Assembly: GCF_001189295.1 (NCBI RefSeq)
Contig: NZ_CP012159.1
Coordinates: 558,001-622,000, forward strand
Origin: Chondromyces crocatus
GTDB lineage: Bacteria; Myxococcota_A; Polyangia; Polyangiales; Polyangiaceae
Reading direction: 5' to 3'
Length of the DNA: 64,000 bases
Part shown: one piece after another, positions 56,694 to 64,000 of the stretch
Layout: each line of letters begins with the position of its first letter
Numbering within the stretch: position 1 is the stretch's first letter
Notes under the pieces: model-generated
The model's input: the letters and a program-made list of their open reading frames with translations, nothing else
Databases searched by the model: none
What the model was told of the DNA's origin: nothing
Translations under genes and position numbers: made by a program

Positions 56694-56758
56694 GGGCGGG
56701 GGAGGGCGGTGGGCGGGGGAGGGCGGTGGGCGGGGGAGGGCGGTGGGCGGGGGAGGGA
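56694..56758. repeat. 17-bp G-rich tandem repeat
   Basis: Three full copies and most of a fourth of GGGCGGGGGAGGGCGGT on the plus strand, between the CBM21 gene and the amylase-radical SAM gene. The runs of three to five G could form G-quadruplexes in DNA; the transcript of this operon would carry the C-rich complement. Confidence 0.85.
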
Positions 56759-56781
56759 AGGCGCTTCGGGCCGTCCGTCGT

Positions 56782-57741
56782 CTACTGGCGGTTGACGACG
56801 TAGTTGGCGCCGAAGTTGTTGTCCCAGAACTCGTACACGTCGGCGCCGTTCACCACGCCATGGCGGTAGACGATGGCGTACTGCAACTCTTGGAAGTCAC
56901 CGGGCACGTTGAACTCGTGCTCCCAGCGCTCGTACGTCGACGAGATGTCCTCCACGAACGACAAGGGGGTGTCGGTGGAGGTGGCCCAGCCGTCGGTCGT
57001 CCACCGGACCACCACGTCCTTGTCGTAGTCGAGATCGGCGAGGTTGACGCGGACGCGCCCCTGGACGCCGCTGGAGTTCACGGCGACGTTGGTGTTCACC
57101 GTGTCGCGGTAGATCACGGTCGACGTCGCGCCGTAGTTGACCACGTGCAGCTCGCCGCTGTTGTCGTCGTAGTAGGTGTTGCCCGCGCCGTCCTGGTACC
57201 AGGCGTTGAACGTGAACACCTGCTGCGAGTAGGTCGGCAGGCTGATCTTCACGTGCCACTCCTCGTCGCCGTTCGAGCGCGTGGCGTGGTAGGTGCCGGT
57301 CGCCGTCACCTCGGTGCCCTGGCCGCCGGTCTTGTAGATGACGCCGATCCGCTTGAAGTCCAGGTTGGCGCCGGTGACGGGCTTGATCCGCAGCTTGACG
57401 AACACGTCGACCCCGGTGCAGCCCATGCGCGAGCCGCAGCCGGTGTAGTTGTGCCAGTGGGACTTCTCGTACGACACCATGGCGGTGTTGCGCTGCCCCT
57501 CGTACTGCGCCCAGTCCAGCTCGACGAGGTCGTGCTCGCCGATCTCCATCGTGGCGGCGTCGCCCGCGTTCGCGAGGCAGCCGGCCGCGGTGGGACCTGT
57601 CGCGAGGGCCATCGCGCCCGCCACGGCGCCCGTGCGCAAGACCTCGCGGCCGCTGATGCGCATGGTGAAGAGCGCACGCTCGAACGCGTCTCCGAAAGTG
57701 TGGGGCGTGATCATGCGACCAGACAGCTTGGTGTTGCGCAT
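56782..57741 (-). CDS. Lipoprotein with two CBM21-like starch-binding domains
   Basis: 319 residues. AGGAGGA precedes the ATG. The N-terminal signal resembles a lipoprotein one (VLRTGAVAGAMALATGPTAAGC, Cys55) but has a long hydrophilic lead of about 26 residues; Met27 might be the true start. Two CBM21-like modules follow (about 70-205 and 210-319). The second is clear: VVRWTTDGWAT... and FWDNNFGANY (305-314), the WDNNxGxNY signature. The first is less conserved (YYDDNSGELHVV). CBM21 binds starch and glycogen. It lies upstream of the amylase-radical SAM gene on the same strand, so both probably act on alpha-glucan. Divergent from the amidase gene. Confidence 0.75.
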   Translation of the reverse strand: MRNTKLSGRMITPHTFGDAFERALFTMRISGREVLRTGAVAGAMALATGPTAAGCLANAGDAATMEIGEHDLVELDWAQYEGQRNTAMVSYEKSHWHNYTGCGSRMGCTGVDVFVKLRIKPVTGANLDFKRIGVIYKTGGQGTEVTATGTYHATRSNGDEEWHVKISLPTYSQQVFTFNAWYQDGAGNTYYDDNSGELHVVNYGATSTVIYRDTVNTNVAVNSSGVQGRVRVNLADLDYDKDVVVRWTTDGWATSTDTPLSFVEDISSTYERWEHEFNVPGDFQELQYAIVYRHGVVNGADVYEFWDNNFGANYVVNRQ

Positions 57742-57867
57742 CGGATTCCTCCTCGGATGGAGCGCACCGCCGAGAATGAGGGTCGGCTGGCGCGCGACGG
57801 TAGCTTGCCGCTACCATCGGCCATGAGGAGAAGCAACGGGCCGCAACCCGCGCGTGAGCGATAGATT

Positions 57868-58716
57868 TTGGTCTCTCGGAGGAGCATTTTGATCGGAGTG
57901 GCCGGCGCCGTCAGCGCAGCAACGCTGGCGTGGGCGACGATGCCGCGGTGTCGTGGTCCAGAGCGACGAGCGACGCCGGTCTTCGCCCCTCGGTGGCCCG
58001 CCGCAGGCGCGACGCTGACGCTGCCGGCGATGAGACTCCCCGCCCCGGGCATCGCGCGGCGGGTGGTGCTCGATGCGGGGCATGGCGCCTCGAACAACCA
58101 CGGCAACACGTCGTGTCGTTGCGAGGCGGAGGAAAGTTTCACGCTGACCGCCGCGCGCGCAGTCGCCGACCGGCTCGAGAGCACGGGCGCGTTCGCCTTG
58201 CGCATCAGCCGGGAGAGTGACCGCGCCGTGGAGTACCGCGAGCGCGTCGAGGAGGCCGAGACCTGGGGCGCCGAAGCGTTCGTGAGCCTGCACTCGGATG
58301 TACGTGGACAACCGGAACGTCATGTCGGGGGCTGCCCGGTGAGCAACCTCTCGCCAGGCTTCTCGGTGCTGTGGTCGGACGAGGGGGAACCCGCGCTGTC
58401 GGCACGCCGCCTCGCGCTGGCCAGGGCGGTGGCGGCGCGCATGGAGGAGGCGGGGTTTCTCCCCTACGGCGGCGCGGAGTACACCGGGCTGTACGAGCCG
58501 GATCCAGTGCAGCGCGGCGTGTTCGTCGATCGCCACGAGCCGACGAAGCGCATCTTCGTGCTTCGGCAGCCGACGATGCCATCCGTCCTGGTGGAGACAC
58601 ACCACGCGCTCGATCCGCGCGAGGTCGCTCGCTGGGACGAGCCTTCCACGCTGGACGCGTTCGCTGCGGCACTCGGTGCGGCGCTGCTCGACACGCTGGA
58701 GCCTGAGGCACCTTAG
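57868..58716 (+). CDS. N-acetylmuramoyl-L-alanine amidase (Amidase_3)
   Basis: 282 residues. Cleaves peptide stems from peptidoglycan glycans. Zinc-ligand motifs are VVLDAGHGASN (His), EESFTLT (Glu) and FVSLHSDV (His), in the order typical of AmiC-like enzymes. The TTG at 57868 gives a twin-arginine-like signal (SRRSILIGVAGAVSAATLAWA); a TTG at 57889 has a better Shine-Dalgarno (GGAGGAG) but would remove its charged part. Divergent from the CBM21 lipoprotein gene. Confidence 0.82.
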   Translation: MVSRRSILIGVAGAVSAATLAWATMPRCRGPERRATPVFAPRWPAAGATLTLPAMRLPAPGIARRVVLDAGHGASNNHGNTSCRCEAEESFTLTAARAVADRLESTGAFALRISRESDRAVEYRERVEEAETWGAEAFVSLHSDVRGQPERHVGGCPVSNLSPGFSVLWSDEGEPALSARRLALARAVAARMEEAGFLPYGGAEYTGLYEPDPVQRGVFVDRHEPTKRIFVLRQPTMPSVLVETHHALDPREVARWDEPSTLDAFAAALGAALLDTLEPEAP

Positions 58717-58736
58717 TGGAGTAGAGTCGCCCCGCC

Positions 58737-60977
58737 ATGCACCTCCGCTCTCCGCGCGGTGGCTCCGCGGGTGGACACCCCGCAGCCCCTCCGAACCTGG
58801 GTCGCCTCGCCGTCGCCGCGTGCGCCGCCGCCGCCCTCTTCCCGGCAGAAGCCGAGGCCCTCGAGCTGCCCGCGGTCGCGGTCACCTACCGGATCGAAGC
58901 GTCGCTCGATCCGGACACGCGCGGGCTCCTCGGGACGGAGGAGATCCGGTGGCGCAACGACACGGGGTCACCGGTCACGACGCTGCCGCTGCACCTCTAC
59001 CTGAACGCCTTCGCTCATCAGGAGTCGACGTGGATGCGCGAGTCGGCGCCCCGGCGCCCCGGCGAGTCGGAGCTGCTCGCGCGCAACCCCGACCCGTGGG
59101 GCTACATGGAGCCGACGTCGATCAGCCAGCGGGTGGAGGGCGAGGCGCGCGCGGCGAGCTTCCGCCCCATCCAGCCCGATGACGGGAACCCGCTGGATCG
59201 CTCGCTCGCCGAGATCACCCTGCCGGTGGCCGTGGCGCCCGGGGAGGAGGCGGTGCTCTCCATCGCGTTCGAGGGCCGGCTGCCCGAACCCATGGCGCGG
59301 ACCGGAGGCGGACGCGGCTACTTCCTGGTGGGCCAGTGGTATCCGAAGATCGGCGTCATCGAGGCGCCGGGTGTGCGTCACGCCCCCGCAGCCCGCTGGG
59401 CAGCGCGCCAGTTCCACGGTCCCACCGAGTTCTACGCCGACTTCGCGGACTACGACGTGACGTTCGCCGCTCCGTCGGGGTGGCTCGTGGGCGCCACCGG
59501 CCGCACCGTCGGCGAGCCGACGCCGCGCGCCGACGGGCTGGTCGCCGTGCGGTACACGCAGCGGGCCGTGATCGACTTCGCGCTGGTCGTGGGGCAGCAC
59601 CTCACCGAGCGCTGGGAGCGGCACAGCCCCGCCGGTGGCGGTCCCACCGTGGACATCCGTCACGTCTTCCCCCCGGGCATGGAGCACGAGGTGCCGCGCT
59701 GGCAGCAGTCGATCGCCGGGGCCCTCGACGTGCTCGGCAGCCGCGTCGGGCCGTATCCCTACGACGTGCTCACCGTGGTGCAGCCGCCTTACTGGGCCAT
59801 GGCCACGGGCGGAATGGAGTACCCCACGTTCATCACGGGCGGGCCTGGCGATCCGCTGGTCTCTCATCCGCTCATCGCGCCCTTGCGCCTCGTCGAGGTG
59901 GTGAACATCCACGAGTTCGGGCACCAGTACTTCCACGGCCTGCTCGCCTCGAACGAGCAGGACGAGGCCTTCCTCGATGAGGGGTTCAACAGCTACTGGG
60001 AAGACGAGATCACGCGCACGATTTACGGCGAGGCGGCGTCGTCGGGGTACCTGTTCGGCCGCGCCCTCGAGGGTGTGGAGCTGTCGGCGCTGCGCCTCGG
60101 CGCCATGGGGGGCAAGATCCGCGAGCCGATGCGCAAGCGCCCCACCTGGCTGTTCGAGGACGGCACCTGGGGGCTGCAAGCCTACCCGCGCAGCGCCGTC
60201 ACCTTCGCCACCGCCGCGGCGCTCTTCGGTCAGGAGACGGTGGATCGCGTGTTCGCGGAGTACTTCCGCCGCTTCGCCTTCCGTCACCCGGACACGGAGG
60301 ATTTCCTCCAGGTCGCAGCCGACGCGGGCGGCGCCGAGTTCGAGGCGTTCTGTCGTGAGGCCTTCGGGCAGGGGCGGCTCCCGGACTATGCGGTCACGGA
60401 CGCGACCGTCACGCCCTTCAAGGCACCGCTCGGCAGGATCATGACGGCCGAAGGGCCGGTGACGGTCACGCGGGAGAGCCGCGCGCAGCACCCCGAGATG
60501 GGGCTGCCCGACGCGGCGCGGGAGGCCGACGGGCTGGTGACGCTGGAGGTCCTCGACCCGGGCTGGGTGAGTGACGAGGAGGATCGCACCGGCACCGTGC
60601 GCCGGGTGAAGTTCACCCCCGAGCAGCGCGCATCGTCGCCTGGCCACGCTGCGGGCAAGGGCTACTTCACGAGCGAGGTCACCCTGTCGGGCCCGGGATG
60701 GTCGACGCTGCCCGTCGAGGTGGAGCTGCGCTTCGCCGACGGGGTGGTGGTGCGCGACAGGTGGGACGGGCGGGCCGCCTGGCGACGCTACCGCACGCTG
60801 CGCGGCGCGCCGCTCGTGGACGCGCGCGTGGACCCTGGGCGCAAGATCCGCGTGGACACGACACCTCAGAACAACGCGCTCTCGGTCGAGGCCGACGGGG
60901 GCTTCGTGAAGGACTGGGGCCTCTGGCTCGGGGCCGTGTCGGAGTGGGTCGCGGGAGGGTTCTCGCTGTGGCTGTGA
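58737..60977 (+). CDS. M1-family metallopeptidase
   Basis: 746 residues. A signal-like N-terminus (about 20-40, VAACAAAALFPAEAEA) suggests export. The zinc site is HEFGH (His392-His396) with the third ligand Glu415 in DEGFNSYWED, exact M1 spacing. The GxMEN exopeptidase signature appears in altered form (ATGGMEYPTF), so peptidase type may differ from a classic aminopeptidase. The C-terminal 190 residues are beta-rich. Its TGA stop overlaps the next gene's GTG start (GTGA). Confidence 0.85.
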   Translation: MHLRSPRGGSAGGHPAAPPNLGRLAVAACAAAALFPAEAEALELPAVAVTYRIEASLDPDTRGLLGTEEIRWRNDTGSPVTTLPLHLYLNAFAHQESTWMRESAPRRPGESELLARNPDPWGYMEPTSISQRVEGEARAASFRPIQPDDGNPLDRSLAEITLPVAVAPGEEAVLSIAFEGRLPEPMARTGGGRGYFLVGQWYPKIGVIEAPGVRHAPAARWAARQFHGPTEFYADFADYDVTFAAPSGWLVGATGRTVGEPTPRADGLVAVRYTQRAVIDFALVVGQHLTERWERHSPAGGGPTVDIRHVFPPGMEHEVPRWQQSIAGALDVLGSRVGPYPYDVLTVVQPPYWAMATGGMEYPTFITGGPGDPLVSHPLIAPLRLVEVVNIHEFGHQYFHGLLASNEQDEAFLDEGFNSYWEDEITRTIYGEAASSGYLFGRALEGVELSALRLGAMGGKIREPMRKRPTWLFEDGTWGLQAYPRSAVTFATAAALFGQETVDRVFAEYFRRFAFRHPDTEDFLQVAADAGGAEFEAFCREAFGQGRLPDYAVTDATVTPFKAPLGRIMTAEGPVTVTRESRAQHPEMGLPDAAREADGLVTLEVLDPGWVSDEEDRTGTVRRVKFTPEQRASSPGHAAGKGYFTSEVTLSGPGWSTLPVEVELRFADGVVVRDRWDGRAAWRRYRTLRGAPLVDARVDPGRKIRVDTTPQNNALSVEADGGFVKDWGLWLGAVSEWVAGGFSLWL

Positions 60978-61939
60978 GTCCCGTGTTTCGCCCTGTTCTC
61001 GACGGCCTCCGGCCGCCTCCGAGCGCGCTCCGTCTGGCCCTGCTGCGGCTTCTGGTGGTGGTGCTGACCTCGCTCCCCGCGCTGATCTCCGCACTCTCTG
61101 GCCTCGACGCAGGCGCAGCGCGGCGGCCCCACTACACGGAGACCGCAGGCCGCCTCCCGATCGCGCGGCTCGTGCAGCTCCTCCGCGATCTGCCGGACGG
61201 CTACGTCGCCGCCCTCGGCGCGTCGGTGGTGCTGGCCGTGCTCGCGGATCAGCTCCTCACGGGGGCCGCGATGTCACTGCTCGGACCCCGGCCGCCCAGG
61301 GAGCCGCGCGTGCTCGCCGCGGTGTGGCGCCAGGGGCTCACCCACCTCTGGCCTTTCCTGCGCTCCGCGGCGCTCGGCGTGGTCCTGATGGGGATCGGGG
61401 CCACGGTGATCGGCCTGCTGTTCCGGCGGCTCGACGTGATCGGTTACCGCGAAGGGTGGACCGGAGAGACGCGCGTGCTCGTCCTTCCGCTGCTCTCCGC
61501 GGCGCTCACCGCGTTGTGGTTGGCCAGCGTGGGCGCGCTCGTGTTCTGGTGCAGGCTGCTCACCGCCGCCGATGGGCGCCGCCGCGTGCGCCGCACGGCG
61601 CTGCTCGCGCTCCGGGTCCTCTGGCGCCATCCCTTCCGCTCGTGGGGCCTGTTCGTCTCCTCGACGCTGGTCACGACGCTGCTGCCCGCCGTGGTCCTCG
61701 CTGCCTGGCGGCAAGCGGAGCCGGTCCGCGGCGCCGCGCTGTCACTCCTGCTGAGCGGCTGGCTGGCTGCGCTCTGCCTCCAGGCCCTGGTGTGGGTCTG
61801 GCTGGTGCGCGCGGGCTGGTTGCTCTACCTCCACAAGGGCCTCCTGGATCTCCGCCACGCGCCCGACGATGCCTGGGGTGTCACGGCCTGGCTTCGGTCG
61901 CTCGTGCGAAAGATCGTGCCGTCCGGCAGCGCGCGCTGA
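60974..61939 (+). CDS. Membrane protein coupled to the M1 peptidase gene
   Basis: About 321 residues from the GTG at 60974. There are about six hydrophobic segments (LLRLLVVVLTSLPALISALS, VAALGASVVLAVLADQLL, LRSAALGVVLMGIGATVIGLL, VLPLLSAALTALWLASVGALVFW, FVSSTLVTTLLPAVVLA, LCLQALVWVWLVRAGWLLYL). Charged loops contain RRLDVIGYREGWTGETR. I do not recognise the family. Coupled translation with the M1 gene suggests the two work together in the envelope, but that is positional inference. Confidence 0.6.
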   Translation: MSPVFRPVLDGLRPPPSALRLALLRLLVVVLTSLPALISALSGLDAGAARRPHYTETAGRLPIARLVQLLRDLPDGYVAALGASVVLAVLADQLLTGAAMSLLGPRPPREPRVLAAVWRQGLTHLWPFLRSAALGVVLMGIGATVIGLLFRRLDVIGYREGWTGETRVLVLPLLSAALTALWLASVGALVFWCRLLTAADGRRRVRRTALLALRVLWRHPFRSWGLFVSSTLVTTLLPAVVLAAWRQAEPVRGAALSLLLSGWLAALCLQALVWVWLVRAGWLLYLHKGLLDLRHAPDDAWGVTAWLRSLVRKIVPSGSAR

Positions 61940-62016
61940 TACGCACCGGCCCACCCTGGCGATCCACCCCTGACTCCCCTCGTCACTTCACCGAGCCCGC
62001 GATCGACGTCCACACC

Positions 62017-62991
62017 ATGAGCAACGTTTACGCCGTGGTATCGCGCCCAGGTCCCGTCGAAGAGCGCCTCCTCGACGAGCTGGCCGCTTCGACGCAGCCG
62101 TTCTCCGTCATGCGGCGGGGCGCAGCCGGAATCGCCCTGCGCTACCTGGACGCCGGGAGCGGCCCGCCCCTGGTGCTGCTGCACGGTCGAGGGCATGCGG
62201 CGACGAGCTGGCTGCCCCTGCTGCCGGCGCTCGCGCGCCACCGGCGGGTGATCGCGGTGGACCTGCCGGGGTTCGGGCACTCGGCGTGGCGGCCCTTTCC
62301 GGCATCGGCGCGCGCTGGAGCGAGTCGCCCTCCAACCTCGGCGCCAGCGCCCCTGATACCGGGCGGAGACGGCGACGACCTCGTGGCGCGCGCCCTCGAC
62401 TTCTTCGTCGATCCGGTGGAGGCACTGCTCTGTGATCTCGGCCTGAGCGAGGCCCCGCTCGTCGGTCACTCCCTCGGGGGCCTGTGCGCCCTCGCGATCA
62501 CCCTCCGGCGCCGTGCGCGACCGCGCTGGCTCGCCCTGATCGGCGCGATGGGCGTCGGCCCCGAGATGAGCGCCCTCGGACGCGCCTACTTCCTGCTGGG
62601 TCCGGAGCGCGCTGCCGGCCGCGCCTCCATCGCTCTGTTCCAGCGTTTCGGAGCGCCTACCGAGACCTCGTGTACCGCACGCCTCGGTGCCCTCCATGCC
62701 GAGCTCGCGTCGGTCCCCGATGGTCGCCGCGACGCCGCCACCGCGTTCCGCGTTCTCGCCCCGCTTCGCGGACCTGTGCCGCACCTTCGAGAGCGCCTCG
62801 GCGAGATCGAGACCGACACCCTCCTTCTCTGGGGTGAACGCGATGAGCTCTTGCCGGCTCCGCTCGCCATCGGCGCCGCGGCGCGGATGCCGCGGGCGAC
62901 GTTGAAGCTCCTGCCGCGCGGGCACGCACCTCATCACGAGGCGCCCGAGGAGACCTTGCGTCACCTCGCCCCGCTCCTCGATCGCAGCTAG
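62017..62991 (+). CDS. Alpha/beta hydrolase
   Basis: About 324 residues starting at 62017. Features: oxyanion region LVLLHGRGHAATSW, nucleophile elbow GHSLGGLCALA, acid Asp in LLWGERDELLPA, and His in RGHAPHHEAPE, forming a Ser-Asp-His triad in the usual order. An insertion rich in Pro/Ala (PASARAGASRPPTSAPAP) sits in the cap region. Substrate unknown; epoxide hydrolase, esterase and haloperoxidase relatives all look like this. No signal peptide. Confidence 0.82.
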   Translation: MSNVYAVVSRPGPVEERLLDELAASTQPFSVMRRGAAGIALRYLDAGSGPPLVLLHGRGHAATSWLPLLPALARHRRVIAVDLPGFGHSAWRPFPASARAGASRPPTSAPAPLIPGGDGDDLVARALDFFVDPVEALLCDLGLSEAPLVGHSLGGLCALAITLRRRARPRWLALIGAMGVGPEMSALGRAYFLLGPERAAGRASIALFQRFGAPTETSCTARLGALHAELASVPDGRRDAATAFRVLAPLRGPVPHLRERLGEIETDTLLLWGERDELLPAPLAIGAAARMPRATLKLLPRGHAPHHEAPEETLRHLAPLLDRS

Positions 62992-63108
62992 TTCCGCGCT
63001 CCCCGGGTCTGTTCCGGCACGTCCCCAGGCGGGCTGTGAAGCGAGCGAGGATCGCGACGAACGGGAGCGTGGGTTCGACGGAGCCCAGTGCTCAGGGAGG
63101 GCAGTCCC

Positions 63109-63984
63109 CTAGGACGAGCCAGAGGCCTTCTCCGAGCCCTTCGTGTGGGGCTTTCCGGCCTCGAGCTCCTGCCGGCGCATCTGCACGATGCAGTGACGCA
63201 GTCCGGCCCGCAGGTTGCCCAGGGTGGTGATCTCGTTCAGCTCGACGCCGAGCAGCACGATCGTCTGCGCCACGCTGGGCCGGATGCCGGTGATCACGCC
63301 CTCGGCCCCGAGCAGGCGGATGGCGCGCACCAGATCGATGAGGTAGCTCGCCGTCTTGGTGTCGACGGCCTCGACCCCGGTCAGGTCGAGCAGCGCGAAG
63401 CGGGCTCTGTCGCGCACGACCGCCGCGAGCAGGCTGTCCATCACCTCGGCGGTGCGCATGCTGTCGATGACACCGATCATCGGCAACGCCAGCACGCCGT
63501 CCCAGATCTGCAAGATGGGCGTGGAGAGATCCTGGATGACCTGCCGCTGCCGGCTCACCACGTCGAGCTGATCCCGCAGCTCGCGCTCCACGCGCCGCGC
63601 CTCGGTGGTGTCGAGCGACAGGCCGATCACGCTGGTGACGTCACCCTGCGCGTTGCGCACCGGGATCTCCCAGTTCTCCCAGCAGACGCCGTGCGCTTCC
63701 ACCTGCGCATGGACCAGCTTGCCGCCGAGCGCTTGCCGCACTGGCGCCGAGATCTCGTCGGGATAGAGATCGAAGGCATTCTTGCCGACGAACTCACCAG
63801 GCGGGCTCTCGGCCCCCTCCATGCCTCGTCCGTCGTGGAACAGGATGGTCCCCTCCTGGTCGACGCGCCACGCGACGATGGGGAGGTTGTCCAGGATGGC
63901 GCGAAGCATTTCCTCGAGATCGCGGCATCGCGCCATGAGCCGCGTGCGCTCGTCAGCCTCTCCGCCCGCCCGGTCTCCTCCCAC
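63109..63984 (-). CDS. PAS-STAS regulator, RsbR-like
   Basis: At least 291 residues; the N-terminus may continue beyond the window, since 63984 is a GTG without a Shine-Dalgarno (an ATG at 63936 is an alternative). Residues about 20-130 form a PAS-like sensor (ILDNLPIVAWRVDQEGTILFHDG, EFVGKNAFDLYPDE, VIGLSLDTTEARRVE). About 150-260 is a STAS domain (TPILQIWDGVLALPMIGVID, ALLDLTGVEAVDTKTASYLI, ITGIRPSVAQTIVLLGV), with Thr in DLTGVEAVDTKT where RsbR proteins are phosphorylated by RsbT. Such proteins form stressosome-like complexes. No kinase partner is in the window. Confidence 0.78.
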   Translation of the reverse strand: MGGDRAGGEADERTRLMARCRDLEEMLRAILDNLPIVAWRVDQEGTILFHDGRGMEGAESPPGEFVGKNAFDLYPDEISAPVRQALGGKLVHAQVEAHGVCWENWEIPVRNAQGDVTSVIGLSLDTTEARRVERELRDQLDVVSRQRQVIQDLSTPILQIWDGVLALPMIGVIDSMRTAEVMDSLLAAVVRDRARFALLDLTGVEAVDTKTASYLIDLVRAIRLLGAEGVITGIRPSVAQTIVLLGVELNEITTLGNLRAGLRHCIVQMRRQELEAGKPHTKGSEKASGSS

Positions 63985-64000
63985 GTCGTCGACCGCGGCA

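Noticed and set aside
53755-57864. Plus-strand open frame of 1369 codons antisense to the amylase fusion and CBM21 genes
   Set aside because: It is Gly/Glu/Ala/Val-rich low complexity and an artefact of C-ending codons on the other strand; the minus-strand frames carry clear conserved domains.

Overview
The window is GC-rich (roughly two thirds G+C) and densely coded, with long antisense shadow frames. Its gene content points to a myxobacterium (Myxococcota), most likely of the Sorangium/Polyangium/Chondromyces type. The signs are a Ser/Thr kinase fused to an AAA-like ATPase and a helical-repeat tail, a sensor with a C-terminal tail resembling the MXAN_5187 family, many lipoproteins and low-complexity proteins, a type VI secretion (T6SS) VgrG island, and an RsbR-like PAS-STAS protein. 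This is inference; there is no rRNA in the window to confirm it. I found no tRNA, IS element, phage or CRISPR array.

Left part (1-17 kb): a ComEA-like HhH protein; the peptidoglycan-recycling ligase Mpl; a well-supported 6S RNA with its own promoter and intrinsic terminator; a cluster of a degenerate cupredoxin-like protein, a membrane sensor and a FadL-type outer-membrane protein; a minus-strand trxB - uracil-DNA glycosylase - DUF2085 operon; a lipoprotein and a TPR protein; and the large kinase-ATPase regulator. 17-30 kb: a beta-carbonic anhydrase and SulP transporter pair, a GNAT acetyltransferase, a lipoprotein with three fused DsbA-like domains, argG, and several lineage-specific proteins including one with extreme pentapeptide repeats. 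29-36.5 kb: a response regulator, a membrane protein - mutL - miaA run with stop/start overlaps, then an RpoH-type sigma factor and rsmI.

36.6-46.3 kb is the main accessory region. It is an orphan T6SS tip module on the minus strand: VgrG, a TIGR02270-type HEAT protein, a DUF2169 protein, a ketosynthase-fold protein lacking the catalytic residues, a PAAR-like (DUF4150) protein with a DUF2515-like C-terminus that is a candidate effector, and a small downstream protein that may be its immunity partner. A second, much larger DUF2169 protein converges on it. No T6SS sheath, baseplate or ClpV genes are present here.

46.5-53.4 kb holds a seven-copy 43-bp minisatellite, two DpnM/Dam-type adenine methyltransferases about 4 kb apart, a histone-H1-like basic protein, an outer-membrane barrel lipoprotein and MsrA. 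The second methyltransferase has six GATC sites packed into 89 bp just upstream, which suggests methylation-sensitive autoregulation.

53.4-57.8 kb holds the most unusual gene: a single 1048-codon frame joining a glycogen-binding domain and GH13 alpha-amylase to a radical SAM domain with a truncated SPASM-like tail. Upstream of it lies a lipoprotein with two CBM21-like starch-binding domains. The right end has an N-acetylmuramoyl-L-alanine amidase, an M1 metallopeptidase coupled to a membrane protein, an alpha/beta hydrolase and the PAS-STAS regulator, which may run off the edge.
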